Both the position numbers and the translations under genes were made by a program. From Stagnihabitans sp043721775 (lineage in GTDB: Bacteria; Pseudomonadota; Alphaproteobacteria; Rhodobacterales; Rhodobacteraceae), in assembly GCA_043721775.1 (NCBI GenBank), contig JAYSQA010000374.1:1-64000 (forward strand): a stretch of DNA of 64,000 nucleotides, read 5' to 3'. Below are positions 25,013-34,133 of the stretch, one piece after another. Numbering within the stretch: position 1 is the first letter of the stretch; each line of letters begins with the position of its first letter. A model generated the notes under the pieces. It was given only the letters and a program-made list of their open reading frames with translations. It had not been told where the DNA came from and ran no database searches.

Positions 25013-26683
25013 TTAGGCATCGGCGGAATAGCGACCAAGGCGCAGGTCTTCCTCGATCAGGGCCTGGTCGCGCAGTTCTGGCGGGCCGTAGCCACCGCCC
25101 CCCGGGGTACGCACGCGGACGCGGTCTCCGGGGGCAAGGGCGATGTCTTGCGCTTTGGAGAGATGCTCGGGGATGGTCGTAACACCGTTGCGGGTCACTT
25201 CCACCCGATTCACTGCGCCATCCTGCCCACCCAAAGCGCCTTGCGGACCAGTGCGGCCATGGTCCATCACGAAACTGGCGCGGGCGTTGCCTCGAAGAAG
25301 TTCGATTTCATAGTCCAGTCCGAAGCCGCCGCGATGCTGGCCCGCTCCGCCAGAGCCATCATGCAGGGCGTAGCGGTGATAAAGGACGGGGAAGTTCTGC
25401 TCCATGATCTCGACCGGAGGCGCCTTGGAAATACCGATGGTAGAGCAGCCATTCGAAAGCCCGTCATGGTCAGCATTGCCACCATAACCGCCGCCAGAGA
25501 TTTGGTACATCACGTAGTCGCGGCCCGTCATCGGGTCATGACCGCCCAACCCGAAATTGCCGCTGGTTCCGGCGGGTGAGGCGGTCACACGGTCGGGTAA
25601 AACAGGCACTAAAGCCGCAAAAACCGCCTCGGCAATGCGTTGGCTGACTTCAGCCGCGCAGCCCGAGACGGGGCGCGGATAGGCAGCGTCGAGGAAGGTT
25701 CCTGCGATATTTTCAACGATCAGCGGCTCGAACGCGCCGGCCGAGAGGGGCACTTCGGGGAAGATGTGGCGGATGGCAAGATAGACGGAAGACAGGGTCG
25801 TGGCGCGGACCGAGTTCATCGGGCCCATGCAAGGGGGCGAGGAGCCTGCGAAGTCAAAATGCAGGTCGGAGCCTTTGCGTTCGACCGACAGGGCGATTGT
25901 CAGTGGCTCGTTCACAACGCCGTCACTGTCGATGAACGCGCGGGATTGATGGCGGCCTTCGGGGATCAGGGCAATCAGATTGCGCATCTGCCTTGCCGCG
26001 CGCAGACGGATTTCGGCGATGGCATCGGCCACAGTTGCATCTGTGTAGCGGTCAAGCAGCATCGAAAGACGTTCGGCACCGATCAGAAGGGCCGAGGCCT
26101 GCGCCTTGACGTCGCCGATCCGCTGGTCGGACACCCGGATGTTGGAGCGGATGATATCCCAGATCTCGCGGTCCATCTGCCCGCGTTTGAACAGTTTCAC
26201 CGGAGGCAGGCGCAGGCCCTCTTGTTCCGCACTGATGGCCGAAGCGGAGAATCCGCCGGGAACAGCGCCGCCGGTATCAGGCCAATGGCCGGTGTTGGAC
26301 AGCCAGAAAGCGAGCCTGTTGTAGCGGAAATAGGGCAGAACGAAGCGCACATCCATCAGGTGGGTGCCGCCAAGGTAGGGATCGTTGACGATGTAGATAT
26401 CGCCGGGTTCGGGTGCGGCGGTGATACCAGCGGCGATGCGCGCGATGAGGGTCTGAGTGGAAAATTGCATGACGCCCACAAAAACCGGCAGCCCCTGCGC
26501 GCCTTGAGCGATCAGCGCGCCATCCCCGGCGGCATAAATGCCATCAGAGCGGTCGTTCGCCTCGGCGATCACCGGCGAAAAGGCGGCGCGGGAGAAGGTC
26601 AGGTCCATCTCGTCGCAGATTTGCTGAAGGCTGGCCTGGATGACGGCGAGGGTGACGGGGTCGACCTTAGCGGATTGGGGCAT
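25013..26683 (-). CDS. hyuB: Hydantoinase B / oxoprolinase-family protein (HyuB)
   Basis: A 556-residue HyuB-type subunit, the partner of HyuA in ATP-dependent hydrolysis of hydantoins, 5-oxoproline or similar cyclic amides. Family blocks are VTLAVIQASLQQICDEMD at the start, NDPYLGGTHLMDV, HWPDTGGAVPGGFS, GTSGNFGLGGHD and RVRTPGGGGYGPP at the end. It is the last gene of the seven-gene operon and overlaps the end of hyuA by 17 bases. Its 3' end is 38 bases from the convergent GH20 gene. The natural substrate cannot be read from sequence. Confidence 0.92.
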   Translation of the reverse strand: MPQSAKVDPVTLAVIQASLQQICDEMDLTFSRAAFSPVIAEANDRSDGIYAAGDGALIAQGAQGLPVFVGVMQFSTQTLIARIAAGITAAPEPGDIYIVNDPYLGGTHLMDVRFVLPYFRYNRLAFWLSNTGHWPDTGGAVPGGFSASAISAEQEGLRLPPVKLFKRGQMDREIWDIIRSNIRVSDQRIGDVKAQASALLIGAERLSMLLDRYTDATVADAIAEIRLRAARQMRNLIALIPEGRHQSRAFIDSDGVVNEPLTIALSVERKGSDLHFDFAGSSPPCMGPMNSVRATTLSSVYLAIRHIFPEVPLSAGAFEPLIVENIAGTFLDAAYPRPVSGCAAEVSQRIAEAVFAALVPVLPDRVTASPAGTSGNFGLGGHDPMTGRDYVMYQISGGGYGGNADHDGLSNGCSTIGISKAPPVEIMEQNFPVLYHRYALHDGSGGAGQHRGGFGLDYEIELLRGNARASFVMDHGRTGPQGALGGQDGAVNRVEVTRNGVTTIPEHLSKAQDIALAPGDRVRVRTPGGGGYGPPELRDQALIEEDLRLGRYSADA

Positions 26684-28694
26684 GGGGTACCTCGATGATC
26701 AAGTTGCCATCCAGGTCTGTGGACACATTGCAGCCCGGTTCGATGAGGATGGTGGTGTCCATCTGCTCGATGATGGCGGGGCCGGTCAGCGTGGCAGGAA
26801 GTGGCATGTGGTCGCGCCAGTAGACCGGCGTTTGCACCCAGCCGTTGAACCAGACCGGGCGGCAATCACACGAAGAAAGCGTCTCTGCACGGCCGGAAGT
26901 TGGGATCAGCTGCCCAAGGTCAGGCTCTGGCCTGCGACCGACGACCGAGACGGACAGGTTCACCAGATTGGCCCGGATGGCGGGAAGATCAACACGGAAA
27001 CGGGCGAAATAGGCAGCCTCGAACAGGGTTTGCAGGTCTTGCTGCGAAGGCGTTGCATGGGGAAGGCGGATGCGCAGCAGGTGGGTTTGCCCGATAAACT
27101 GCATGTCGGCGGAATATTCAGCTTCAATCATCTGGACCTGTACCGGTTCGAAGGCGATCAAAGCACGACCCTCGGCCTCTTGTGCGGCAAGGATGGCGTG
27201 GACAAAAGGCATGTCGGCCAAGTCAAGCGGCTGGTTGATCGTGCGCACGAAGTCATGGCGCAGGTCGGCCACGACGCAGCCCAACGCGTTGGTCAGGCCG
27301 GGGCGGGCAGGCACCAGAACGCGGGGCACGGCGAGTTCCTGTGCCAGCGCCACCGCATGCAGGGGGCCAGCGCCGCCGAAGGCAAACAGCGCGAAGTCAC
27401 GGGGATCGGCACCCAATGACAGCGACACCATGCGGATCGCTCCGGCCATGTGTGTGTTGGCGATGCGCACCACCGCTTCAGCCGCGTGTTCGACGGACAG
27501 GCCAAGGGGCGTGGCGATCTGGTCTTGCATCGCCTGCCGCGCAGCTTCAGCCGCCACGCCGAAGCGGGTGGCGGGCAGGCGCCCGAGGATCAGGTTGGCG
27601 TCGGAAATCGTCACCAAACGGCCTCCGCGGCCATAGCAGACCGGGCCGGGATCAGAGCCGGCGCTTTCCGGACCGACCCTGATCATGCCGCCAGCGTCAA
27701 TCCGGGCGACTGAACCGCCGCCAGCGCCAACAGTCCGCACATCGACCATCGGCACGTGGATCGGCATGGCATATTCCACCTCGATCTCGTTCGAGACCGG
27801 GGCGCGGCCATTGCGGATCATCGCGACATCGGTTGAAGTGCCGCCCATGTCATAGGTCAGAAGGTTGGGCATTCCAGCCCGCCGTCCGGTGGCCAAAGCT
27901 GCCATCACGCCAGAGGCAGGGCCGGACATCACGGTCTTGACCGCTTCTTTCGAGACTTTTTCGGCGGCTACCATGCCGCCATTGCCATTCATTACCAGAA
28001 GGTTGCCGCAATAACCCTGTGCACGCAGGTCCTTGGCCAATCGGCGGATATAACGATCCAGCAGGGGTTGCACGGCGGCGTTGACGGCGGCGGTAACGCC
28101 CCGTTCAAACTCTCGGCTTTCGGACAGAAGGGCATGGCCGAGGGTAATGTGGTCGTTAGGCCAGATCTCGCGGGCAATCTCACCGGCGCGAAGCTCGTGG
28201 GCGGGGTTGGCATAGGCGTGCAGGAAGTGGATGACAAGGCTTTCACACCCTTGGTCGCGCAAATGGGTGACGGCCTGGCGTACGGCGGCCTCATCCATAT
28301 CTGTCACTATATTGCCCGAAGCATTCATTCGCTCGGGCACTTCAAGCCGCAGGTCACGTGGGATGACGGGACGGAACTGGCCCGTCATGCCGTAGGCTTG
28401 CGGTCTGGTCCGGCGGCCCAGTTCCAGCACGTCGCGGAAACCTTGGGTGGTGATCAGGCCGGTCTTGCACAGGTTTCTTTCAAGAACCGCGTTGGTCGTG
28501 GTGGTGGTGCCGTGGACGATCAGGCCGATGTCGGCAAGGTTCACCTCGGCCGCAGCAAAGGCCCCCAGCACGCCGCCCGCCTGATTGGGCAAAGTGGTCG
28601 GCACCTTGGCCATCTTCAGTCCGCCGGTTGCCGGATCAAGGATCACCAGATCAGTGAAAGTGCCGCCAACATCAACGCCCGCAACCAATGCCAT
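26667..28694 (-). CDS. hyuA: Hydantoinase A / oxoprolinase-family protein (HyuA)
   Basis: A 675-residue HyuA-type ATPase subunit with the actin-like fold. GVDVGGTFTDLVI at residues 6-18 and the second phosphate motif LTYDMGGTSTDVAM lie in their usual places. GTTTTTNAVLER and the C-terminal block FGGAGPLHAVALAQEL also match. With HyuB it should hydrolyse a lactam or cyclic imide at the cost of ATP. It starts one base inside the end of the upstream gene, in a run of overlapping genes. Confidence 0.93.
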   Translation of the reverse strand: MALVAGVDVGGTFTDLVILDPATGGLKMAKVPTTLPNQAGGVLGAFAAAEVNLADIGLIVHGTTTTTNAVLERNLCKTGLITTQGFRDVLELGRRTRPQAYGMTGQFRPVIPRDLRLEVPERMNASGNIVTDMDEAAVRQAVTHLRDQGCESLVIHFLHAYANPAHELRAGEIAREIWPNDHITLGHALLSESREFERGVTAAVNAAVQPLLDRYIRRLAKDLRAQGYCGNLLVMNGNGGMVAAEKVSKEAVKTVMSGPASGVMAALATGRRAGMPNLLTYDMGGTSTDVAMIRNGRAPVSNEIEVEYAMPIHVPMVDVRTVGAGGGSVARIDAGGMIRVGPESAGSDPGPVCYGRGGRLVTISDANLILGRLPATRFGVAAEAARQAMQDQIATPLGLSVEHAAEAVVRIANTHMAGAIRMVSLSLGADPRDFALFAFGGAGPLHAVALAQELAVPRVLVPARPGLTNALGCVVADLRHDFVRTINQPLDLADMPFVHAILAAQEAEGRALIAFEPVQVQMIEAEYSADMQFIGQTHLLRIRLPHATPSQQDLQTLFEAAYFARFRVDLPAIRANLVNLSVSVVGRRPEPDLGQLIPTSGRAETLSSCDCRPVWFNGWVQTPVYWRDHMPLPATLTGPAIIEQMDTTILIEPGCNVSTDLDGNLIIEVPHAPIR

Positions 28695-29272
28695 CAGCGC
28701 AGCCCGTCCTCGCCCTTGACCTGGCCTGCCTCCAGCCCGCCCATGCGAGAGTGGATGCGCGGGCCTTTCGACATGGCGAGGACGAAGACGATCTCATCAG
28801 CGCGGGGGGCGTCAGGGATGGTAACGGTGATGGCATCGAAGTGGCTGCGGACGTAAGCCGCGTTGATATGGGCCAGCGGCACATCAAGGCTGCCACCCAT
28901 CGCGGCCACCTTCATGGCAGAAGGCACGATGGCCCGGCTTTCGCCCAGACGCGCGCGCATTGCATAGCCGCCGGGGGAATGCCAAAGCGCGCCGTGTTCC
29001 ACCTCGCCGCCGGTGCCGACCATGGCGCCCTTGCCGTAGCCGTCAATCCCTTCGCGTCCGCCGAGCGCCGCGATCAGGCGATCGGTCATCATCAAGCCAA
29101 GGGGTTTCAGATCCTCCATTGCGGGCTGCAAATCAGGCTCGAACATGGCGAAAAACGGATTCTTGACGACGGCGAGGATGGCTCCGCGCAGACGGGGGGC
29201 GGAGGCGGGGCCGCCCTCGTGGAAGATCTCCTCGATCTGCACGGTCAGGCGGCGAAGGGGGAAGTCAGGCAT
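28694..29272 (-). CDS. Amino-acid-synthesis family protein (AA_synth, PF06684-like)
   Basis: 192 residues from ATG 29272. The longer frame is rejected because MPDFPLRRLTVQIEEIFHEGG matches the usual family start and length. Other blocks are RGAILAVVKNPFFAMFEPD, GKGAMVGTGGEVEHGALWH, GGYAMRARLGESRAIVPSAMK and HINAAYVRSHFDAITVTIPD. The family is named amino acid synthesis but its biochemical role is not established. It is often found beside hydantoinase-type or N-heterocycle genes. It overlaps the UPF0280 gene by 8 bases. Confidence 0.85.
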   Translation of the reverse strand: MPDFPLRRLTVQIEEIFHEGGPASAPRLRGAILAVVKNPFFAMFEPDLQPAMEDLKPLGLMMTDRLIAALGGREGIDGYGKGAMVGTGGEVEHGALWHSPGGYAMRARLGESRAIVPSAMKVAAMGGSLDVPLAHINAAYVRSHFDAITVTIPDAPRADEIVFVLAMSKGPRIHSRMGGLEAGQVKGEDGLR

Positions 29273-30086
29273 GATAGGGCTCCAGTAGGGCGGCGGCAGT
29301 GGTGCAAAGATGCGCATTGAGACAGAGGGCGGCACCAAGGATCAGGCCGCGTTGCAGGCAGGCTTCGGCGAAAGTCTGGCCGTGGGAAAGGGCGCGCACG
29401 GTTTCGGCTTCGGTCAACGGGCCGACATGGGTGGTGACAAGGCGCGGGCCAAGATCGCTGTCGCATTGCAGGCTGTCGGCGCGGGCGCGGTCGATGGCGG
29501 GATGGTCCGGCAGGTTTACTTCATTGGCAATCATGGTGGCAGCGGCATCGGCCATGGCAGCGGTTTTGGCAAGAACGGTCACGCTATCGGCGATGCCCAT
29601 TGAAAAGCTGCGCCCGCGCCAGCCCGAAGTGGCGATGCCACGGATTGGGTCGCTATGCGTGATCGTTATCCGGTGCGGCGTGCCTGCGATAGCGGCGCTG
29701 AGGGTTTGACCGGAAGAGAGGTGCAAGGCAATATCGCCGCCGTTGTTGACATAAGCCCGCAACAACGGGGCTTGCGTCATCGCGGCCAGAACGGCTTCGG
29801 CCACAGCACCGGCAACGGCGGCCATCGGTGTGATGAAGGCGGGGCGGTAGGGGGCGACGGCGGCAGCCATTTTTCGGGCGATCGGGCCCTTCAGAGACAC
29901 ATTTTGGCGTCGCAGGGCCGGAAGCTCGCTGACCAGTTCCTCTAGCAGGCCATCGAAGCGCAGGGTTGCATTGCGGTAAGCGGTTGCGGTGGCAAAGGGG
30001 GTGCCCCAAGCCTCGCAGATCAGGTCAATCGGGCCGTGGTGCAGGTGCAGGCGGCCATCGGCAAGGGATGTGGTTTGCGGGGTCAT
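29265..30086 (-). CDS. UPF0280 family protein (ApbE superfamily)
   Basis: 273 residues from ATG 30086, which overlaps the previous stop by four bases; the longer frame up to 30455 lies inside the neighbour. The sequence fits UPF0280: VSLKGPIARKMAAAVAPYRPAFITPMAAVAGAVAEAVL in the first half, AYVNNGGDIALHL, and GIATSGWRGRSFSMGIADSVTVLA. UPF0280 proteins are classed with the ApbE flavin-transferase superfamily, but no reaction is proven. Its place directly behind a 6-hydroxynicotinate-reductase-like flavoprotein suggests a role in maturing or assisting that enzyme. Confidence 0.85.
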   Translation of the reverse strand: MTPQTTSLADGRLHLHHGPIDLICEAWGTPFATATAYRNATLRFDGLLEELVSELPALRRQNVSLKGPIARKMAAAVAPYRPAFITPMAAVAGAVAEAVLAAMTQAPLLRAYVNNGGDIALHLSSGQTLSAAIAGTPHRITITHSDPIRGIATSGWRGRSFSMGIADSVTVLAKTAAMADAAATMIANEVNLPDHPAIDRARADSLQCDSDLGPRLVTTHVGPLTEAETVRALSHGQTFAEACLQRGLILGAALCLNAHLCTTAAALLEPYHA

Positions 30087-31531
30087 CGCTTGCCCTTGTC
30101 TGGCCAAGGGTGCAGGTGCGCGGCGGTCGGGTATTGGCCGCCTTGGGCAAGGGCCTGATCGACGGTAACCATCTGGTCGATATGGCCGCCCATCGCGACA
30201 TAGTCCGTCACGGGGATGGTGAATTCCAGTGGGGCGACGAGGGCGGGGGTGGGAACAGACCCGAACGCCCCATTTGGCAGGTGCAAGACATCCACCATGA
30301 AGGTAATACCGCCGCCGGGCCAGACATAGCATGGCACCCCGCCAAGGGTCAGCCTGGTGTGGCCTTGCTGGACAGACCTTGTCAGGCGCACAGGATTTTT
30401 CGTGACACCGGCGCGCAGCGAGCCTCCGGCGCCGCCGACGAACAAGACCGTGCAAAGGGCAGGCTCGCAGTTCTCGGCGATGAGGGTGACGGTGGGCAGA
30501 AGTGCATCGGGAAAAGGCTGTTTCTGCGGGGTCAGAGCCTGATCCAGCCTGTAATAGGCATAGTCTTCGCCAGTGGTCGAGACCATCAAAAGGGTCATGC
30601 CGGGGCGAGCGCCTTTTTCGGGACGCCAGGGGCCAAGGATTTCCAGCGGGTCGGTCAGTGCGGTGCCGCCCCAGCCAAGGCCCGCATCAGAGACGCGGAA
30701 GTAGCGTCCGGGGGTTGATCGGTAGCCCTTGATCCTGATGCCAGTGGCGGGCCAGTCCAGCACCTTGCCCGCCTGATGTTCCGAGACGACGCCGGTGATG
30801 TGATCATCCACCACCACCACCTCATCCACCAGTCCTTGCCATTGTGCCGCAAACATCCCGATGGTGGCGGACCCGCAGCCGACACGCATGCGGTGTTCTG
30901 GTATGCCATCAACAATCGGGGGCTTTCCAGCCTGAACGGTGACACTTGCGCCGTGGTCGATCATCAGGTTGACGGCCTCGGCGTTGCACAGCGCCAACAT
31001 CGCGGCACAGGTCTCGCGCCCTTCGGCCTTGGTGCCACCGGTCAGATGATGCACCCCGCCCAGCGACAGCATCTGGCTGCCGTATTCGGCTGTGGTGACG
31101 TGGCCGATCACCTCGCCACGAAAGCGTACCTCGGCACCTTCGGGGCCAAGGTGGCGGTCGGTGTCAATCTTCACCTTGACGCCGCAGTACGAAAAAATTG
31201 CCTCGGTCACCACGGTGACCATATCAGCGCCTTCAACTTTGCTTGAGACGATGAACGGCGCTGGTTTGTAGTCCGGGTAAGTGGTGCCAGAGCCTATGCC
31301 GGTGACGAAGGTGTCGGCTGGAACAGGCTCTGATCTTGCGTTTTCGGGCCATTCCTTGCTGGCAAAGGGGATGATGCGGCTACCCGATTTCAGCGCGTGT
31401 GACAGCATCACCATGGGGTCAGTCCGCACGATCCGGCCATCGGCGTTGGCGTAGCGGTCACAGGCACCGGTCTGGCCCGGGGCTACGAAGCACATCACCG
31501 GGCAGGCGTCACAGCGGATTTTCTCAGACAT
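30083..31531 (-). CDS. 6-hydroxynicotinate reductase-like iron-sulfur flavoprotein
   Basis: A 482-residue protein resembling the 6-hydroxynicotinate reductase of nicotinate-fermenting Eubacterium, which uses reduced ferredoxin to reduce 6-hydroxynicotinate to the tetrahydro-6-oxo compound. The N-terminus has a cluster-type arrangement of cysteines, C7-x2-C10-x3-C14-x9-C24. Gly-rich stretches (HHLTGGTKAEGRETCA, GLGWGGTAL, VGGAGGSLRAG) follow. It overlaps the xanthine-dehydrogenase-type gene by 8 bases and UPF0280 by 4. A ring-reducing step in an N-heterocycle pathway is inferred. The substrate here is unknown. Confidence 0.72.
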   Translation of the reverse strand: MSEKIRCDACPVMCFVAPGQTGACDRYANADGRIVRTDPMVMLSHALKSGSRIIPFASKEWPENARSEPVPADTFVTGIGSGTTYPDYKPAPFIVSSKVEGADMVTVVTEAIFSYCGVKVKIDTDRHLGPEGAEVRFRGEVIGHVTTAEYGSQMLSLGGVHHLTGGTKAEGRETCAAMLALCNAEAVNLMIDHGASVTVQAGKPPIVDGIPEHRMRVGCGSATIGMFAAQWQGLVDEVVVVDDHITGVVSEHQAGKVLDWPATGIRIKGYRSTPGRYFRVSDAGLGWGGTALTDPLEILGPWRPEKGARPGMTLLMVSTTGEDYAYYRLDQALTPQKQPFPDALLPTVTLIAENCEPALCTVLFVGGAGGSLRAGVTKNPVRLTRSVQQGHTRLTLGGVPCYVWPGGGITFMVDVLHLPNGAFGSVPTPALVAPLEFTIPVTDYVAMGGHIDQMVTVDQALAQGGQYPTAAHLHPWPDKGKR

Positions 31532-34133
31532 GTCTGTCGCCTTTCATGGCGGCGAGGATGCGGTGGGGCAGGGCGGGCAGATGGGTGATGCGGGCACCGG
31601 TGGCATTTCGTATGGCGTTGAGGATGGCCGGGGCGGTGGGGATCAGCACGTGTTCGCCCAGGCCCTTGGCACCGTAAGGGCCTTCGGGGTCTGGCACCTC
31701 GATGAGGATGCTTTCAATGGGTGGCACGTCGCCAAAGGTCGGGATCAGGTAGTCGTGCAGGTTGTCGGTGCGGCCTGCGATGTAATCTTCCATCAGCGCC
31801 ATGCCGATGCCTTGGGCGATGCCGCCTTCGATCTGGCCTTCAGCAAGCATTGGGTTGATGGCGCGGCCAAGGTCATGGGCGGCGGTGATCTTGTGAAGCG
31901 TCACCGTTCCAAGGTCGGGGTCCACTGACAGTTCCACCATCTGCGCACCATAGCCATGTACGGCGTAAGGGCTGCCCTGACCCTTGGAATCCAGCGGTTT
32001 GGTGGGCGGGTCGTAGGTTTCCTCGACACAAAGCGCATAGCCCATGGCATCGACGGGCAAGGCCGTCAGGAGTTGGTTGCCCAGACCAAGCAAGGCCCTG
32101 CGCAACGCCTCTGCCGCAGCCTTTGCCGCACGGCCTGTCACATAGGTCTGTCGGCTGGCCGAAGTTTTTCCGGCATCTGGCGAAAGGGTAGTGTCAGGGC
32201 CGATCAGGCGCAGGGCGCTGACAGCAACGCCAAGCGTTTCAGCTACGATTTGCGCGATAACCGTGTTGGAGCCTTGGCCGATGTCCGTAGCGCCTTGATG
32301 CAGGGTGATTTGTCCGGCTGGTGTGATGCCGATGCGGATGGTGGAGGGGTTAGGCAAAGCCGTGTTGCCGCAGCCATACCAGCATGACGCGACACCGACG
32401 CCGCGGAATGGGGTCTTTTGCGCGTGGGCCAAGGCGCGGTGCCAGTGCGGGCGCAACGCTTCCAGGCAAGGCGTAATGCCGGTGGCTTGCATGACTTGGC
32501 CCGTGGAAGAGTGATCGCCGTCGCGCAGGGCGTTGAGGATGCGAAATTCCAGCCGGTCCAGTCCAACGTCAAGGGCCAGATCGTCAAACAGGGTTTCTTG
32601 CCAGACTGCGGCCTGGGGCACGCCAAAGCCCCGGAAGGCACCCGAGACCGGACCGTGGGTATGAACCGCCCGGGCGTGCGCCGTGATGTTTGGGGTCAGG
32701 TAAGGTCCGGAAGCGTGAACAGGAACGCGGTTGGCGACAGTGGGCCCCCATGAGGCATAGGGGCCGGTGTCAAAGCGGCCAGCGAACTCCATGCCAGTGA
32801 TGCGGCCCTTGGCATCACAACCAATGTGGCCATGGATTTCGGCCGGATGGCGCTTGGTGGTAGAGACCATGCTTTCGGCGCGGCTATAGGTCATGCGGCT
32901 GGGTCTGCCGGTCACCAGCGTGACAAGGCCGATCAGCGGTTGCAGGCTGACGTCCAGCTTCGACCCAAAGCCGCCACCTACGGCAGAGGGGATGATGCGG
33001 ACGCGGTCAACCGGCAAGCCAAGGACGGCGGCGGTGTCGTCACGGTCCATCACCGGGGCTTGGGTACAGGCCCGGATGACCAGTGTGTCACCCTCCATCC
33101 AGGCGGCACCGGCTTCGGGCTCGATATAGGCGTGTTCGACATGGGTTGTGGTGACAGAGCCTGTGGCGATGTGGGCGGAACCGGCAAGGGCCTGCGCGGC
33201 ATCGCCTTTGATGACGCGGCCTTGGGTCAGCAGATTGCCGGGGCGGTTGGGGTGCAGAAGGGCTGCATCGGCGTTCTCGGCTGCTTCGGGGGACAGCAGG
33301 CTGGCAAGCGGCGTCCACAGGATGGGAAAGGATGTCAGGTCAGGTTCCAGGCCCGGCGCGAAAGCTACCAGCGCCACGCATTCGCCACGAAACCGGGCGG
33401 GCGAGGCGGCTATGGCGGGCTGGTCAACGAAGGCCGGGATGACGCCAAACGCGTTGCGGCCAGGAATGTCGACGGCAGTGAAGACAGCCACGACACCGGG
33501 GCGGGCGGCAAAGGCTTTCAGGTCGCCGAAGGTAAAGGCAGCGTGTGGGTGGGGGGAGCGGACTGCTTTCACCGTCAGCGCCCCTTGCGGGGCAAAGTCT
33601 GCGCCGAAACAATCACCGGCCACCTTGGCCACGCCATCAATCCGCGGCAGACGATCGCCGATTTTATCACCTGCAACAGCCTCGATGCGGGCGGACTTGG
33701 CATCCATCACCGCTGCGATGATCTTGCGATAGCCAGTGCAGCGGCACAAGACGCCGCCCAAAGCCTGCTCCACCGCCTTGGCCGTTGGCTGCGGAGTGTG
33801 CGCAAGCAGATCGCAGGCGGCCATCAGCATGCCGGGCGTACAGATGCCGCATTGGGCGGCTCCGTGGCGCAAAAAACTGGCGCGCAGTAGGTCAAGAGTG
33901 GGAGTTTGAGCCTCTACTGTTTCAACCTGTGTCCCCTCGACCCGGGCCGAGGGGACAAGGCAGGCACAGACTGCGCGACCGTTGATCAGCACCGTACAAG
34001 CGCCACAGTCACCGGCATCACAGCCGACTTTGGTGCCTTTCAGGCCAAGATGTTCCCGAAGCGTCTCTGTCAGGCGCAGGGTCGGTGGGACGTCCGCTGT
34101 GACCGCAGCGCCGTTCAGAAGAAAGCGGATCAT
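31524..34133 (-). CDS. Fused 2Fe-2S/molybdopterin subunit of a xanthine-dehydrogenase-family hydroxylase
   Basis: 869 residues. The N-terminal ~150 carry two [2Fe-2S] clusters: C38, C43, C46 and C56/C58 in the plant-type part, and C95, C98, C130, C132 in the helical part. The rest is the molybdenum-cofactor subunit, with AVGGGFGSKLD, SGAFRGFGVPQAA and the C-terminal GAKGLGEHVL, whose Glu is the expected catalytic base. In most relatives these are two separate subunits. The enzyme should hydroxylate a carbon next to a ring nitrogen using water. It overlaps the FAD subunit gene by four bases. Confidence 0.92.
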   Translation of the reverse strand: MIRFLLNGAAVTADVPPTLRLTETLREHLGLKGTKVGCDAGDCGACTVLINGRAVCACLVPSARVEGTQVETVEAQTPTLDLLRASFLRHGAAQCGICTPGMLMAACDLLAHTPQPTAKAVEQALGGVLCRCTGYRKIIAAVMDAKSARIEAVAGDKIGDRLPRIDGVAKVAGDCFGADFAPQGALTVKAVRSPHPHAAFTFGDLKAFAARPGVVAVFTAVDIPGRNAFGVIPAFVDQPAIAASPARFRGECVALVAFAPGLEPDLTSFPILWTPLASLLSPEAAENADAALLHPNRPGNLLTQGRVIKGDAAQALAGSAHIATGSVTTTHVEHAYIEPEAGAAWMEGDTLVIRACTQAPVMDRDDTAAVLGLPVDRVRIIPSAVGGGFGSKLDVSLQPLIGLVTLVTGRPSRMTYSRAESMVSTTKRHPAEIHGHIGCDAKGRITGMEFAGRFDTGPYASWGPTVANRVPVHASGPYLTPNITAHARAVHTHGPVSGAFRGFGVPQAAVWQETLFDDLALDVGLDRLEFRILNALRDGDHSSTGQVMQATGITPCLEALRPHWHRALAHAQKTPFRGVGVASCWYGCGNTALPNPSTIRIGITPAGQITLHQGATDIGQGSNTVIAQIVAETLGVAVSALRLIGPDTTLSPDAGKTSASRQTYVTGRAAKAAAEALRRALLGLGNQLLTALPVDAMGYALCVEETYDPPTKPLDSKGQGSPYAVHGYGAQMVELSVDPDLGTVTLHKITAAHDLGRAINPMLAEGQIEGGIAQGIGMALMEDYIAGRTDNLHDYLIPTFGDVPPIESILIEVPDPEGPYGAKGLGEHVLIPTAPAILNAIRNATGARITHLPALPHRILAAMKGDRHV

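Noticed and set aside
29265..30455. 396-codon version of the UPF0280 gene
   Set aside because: The first 123 codons lie in the neighbouring reductase gene and are low complexity; ATG 30086 with a four-base overlap is used instead.
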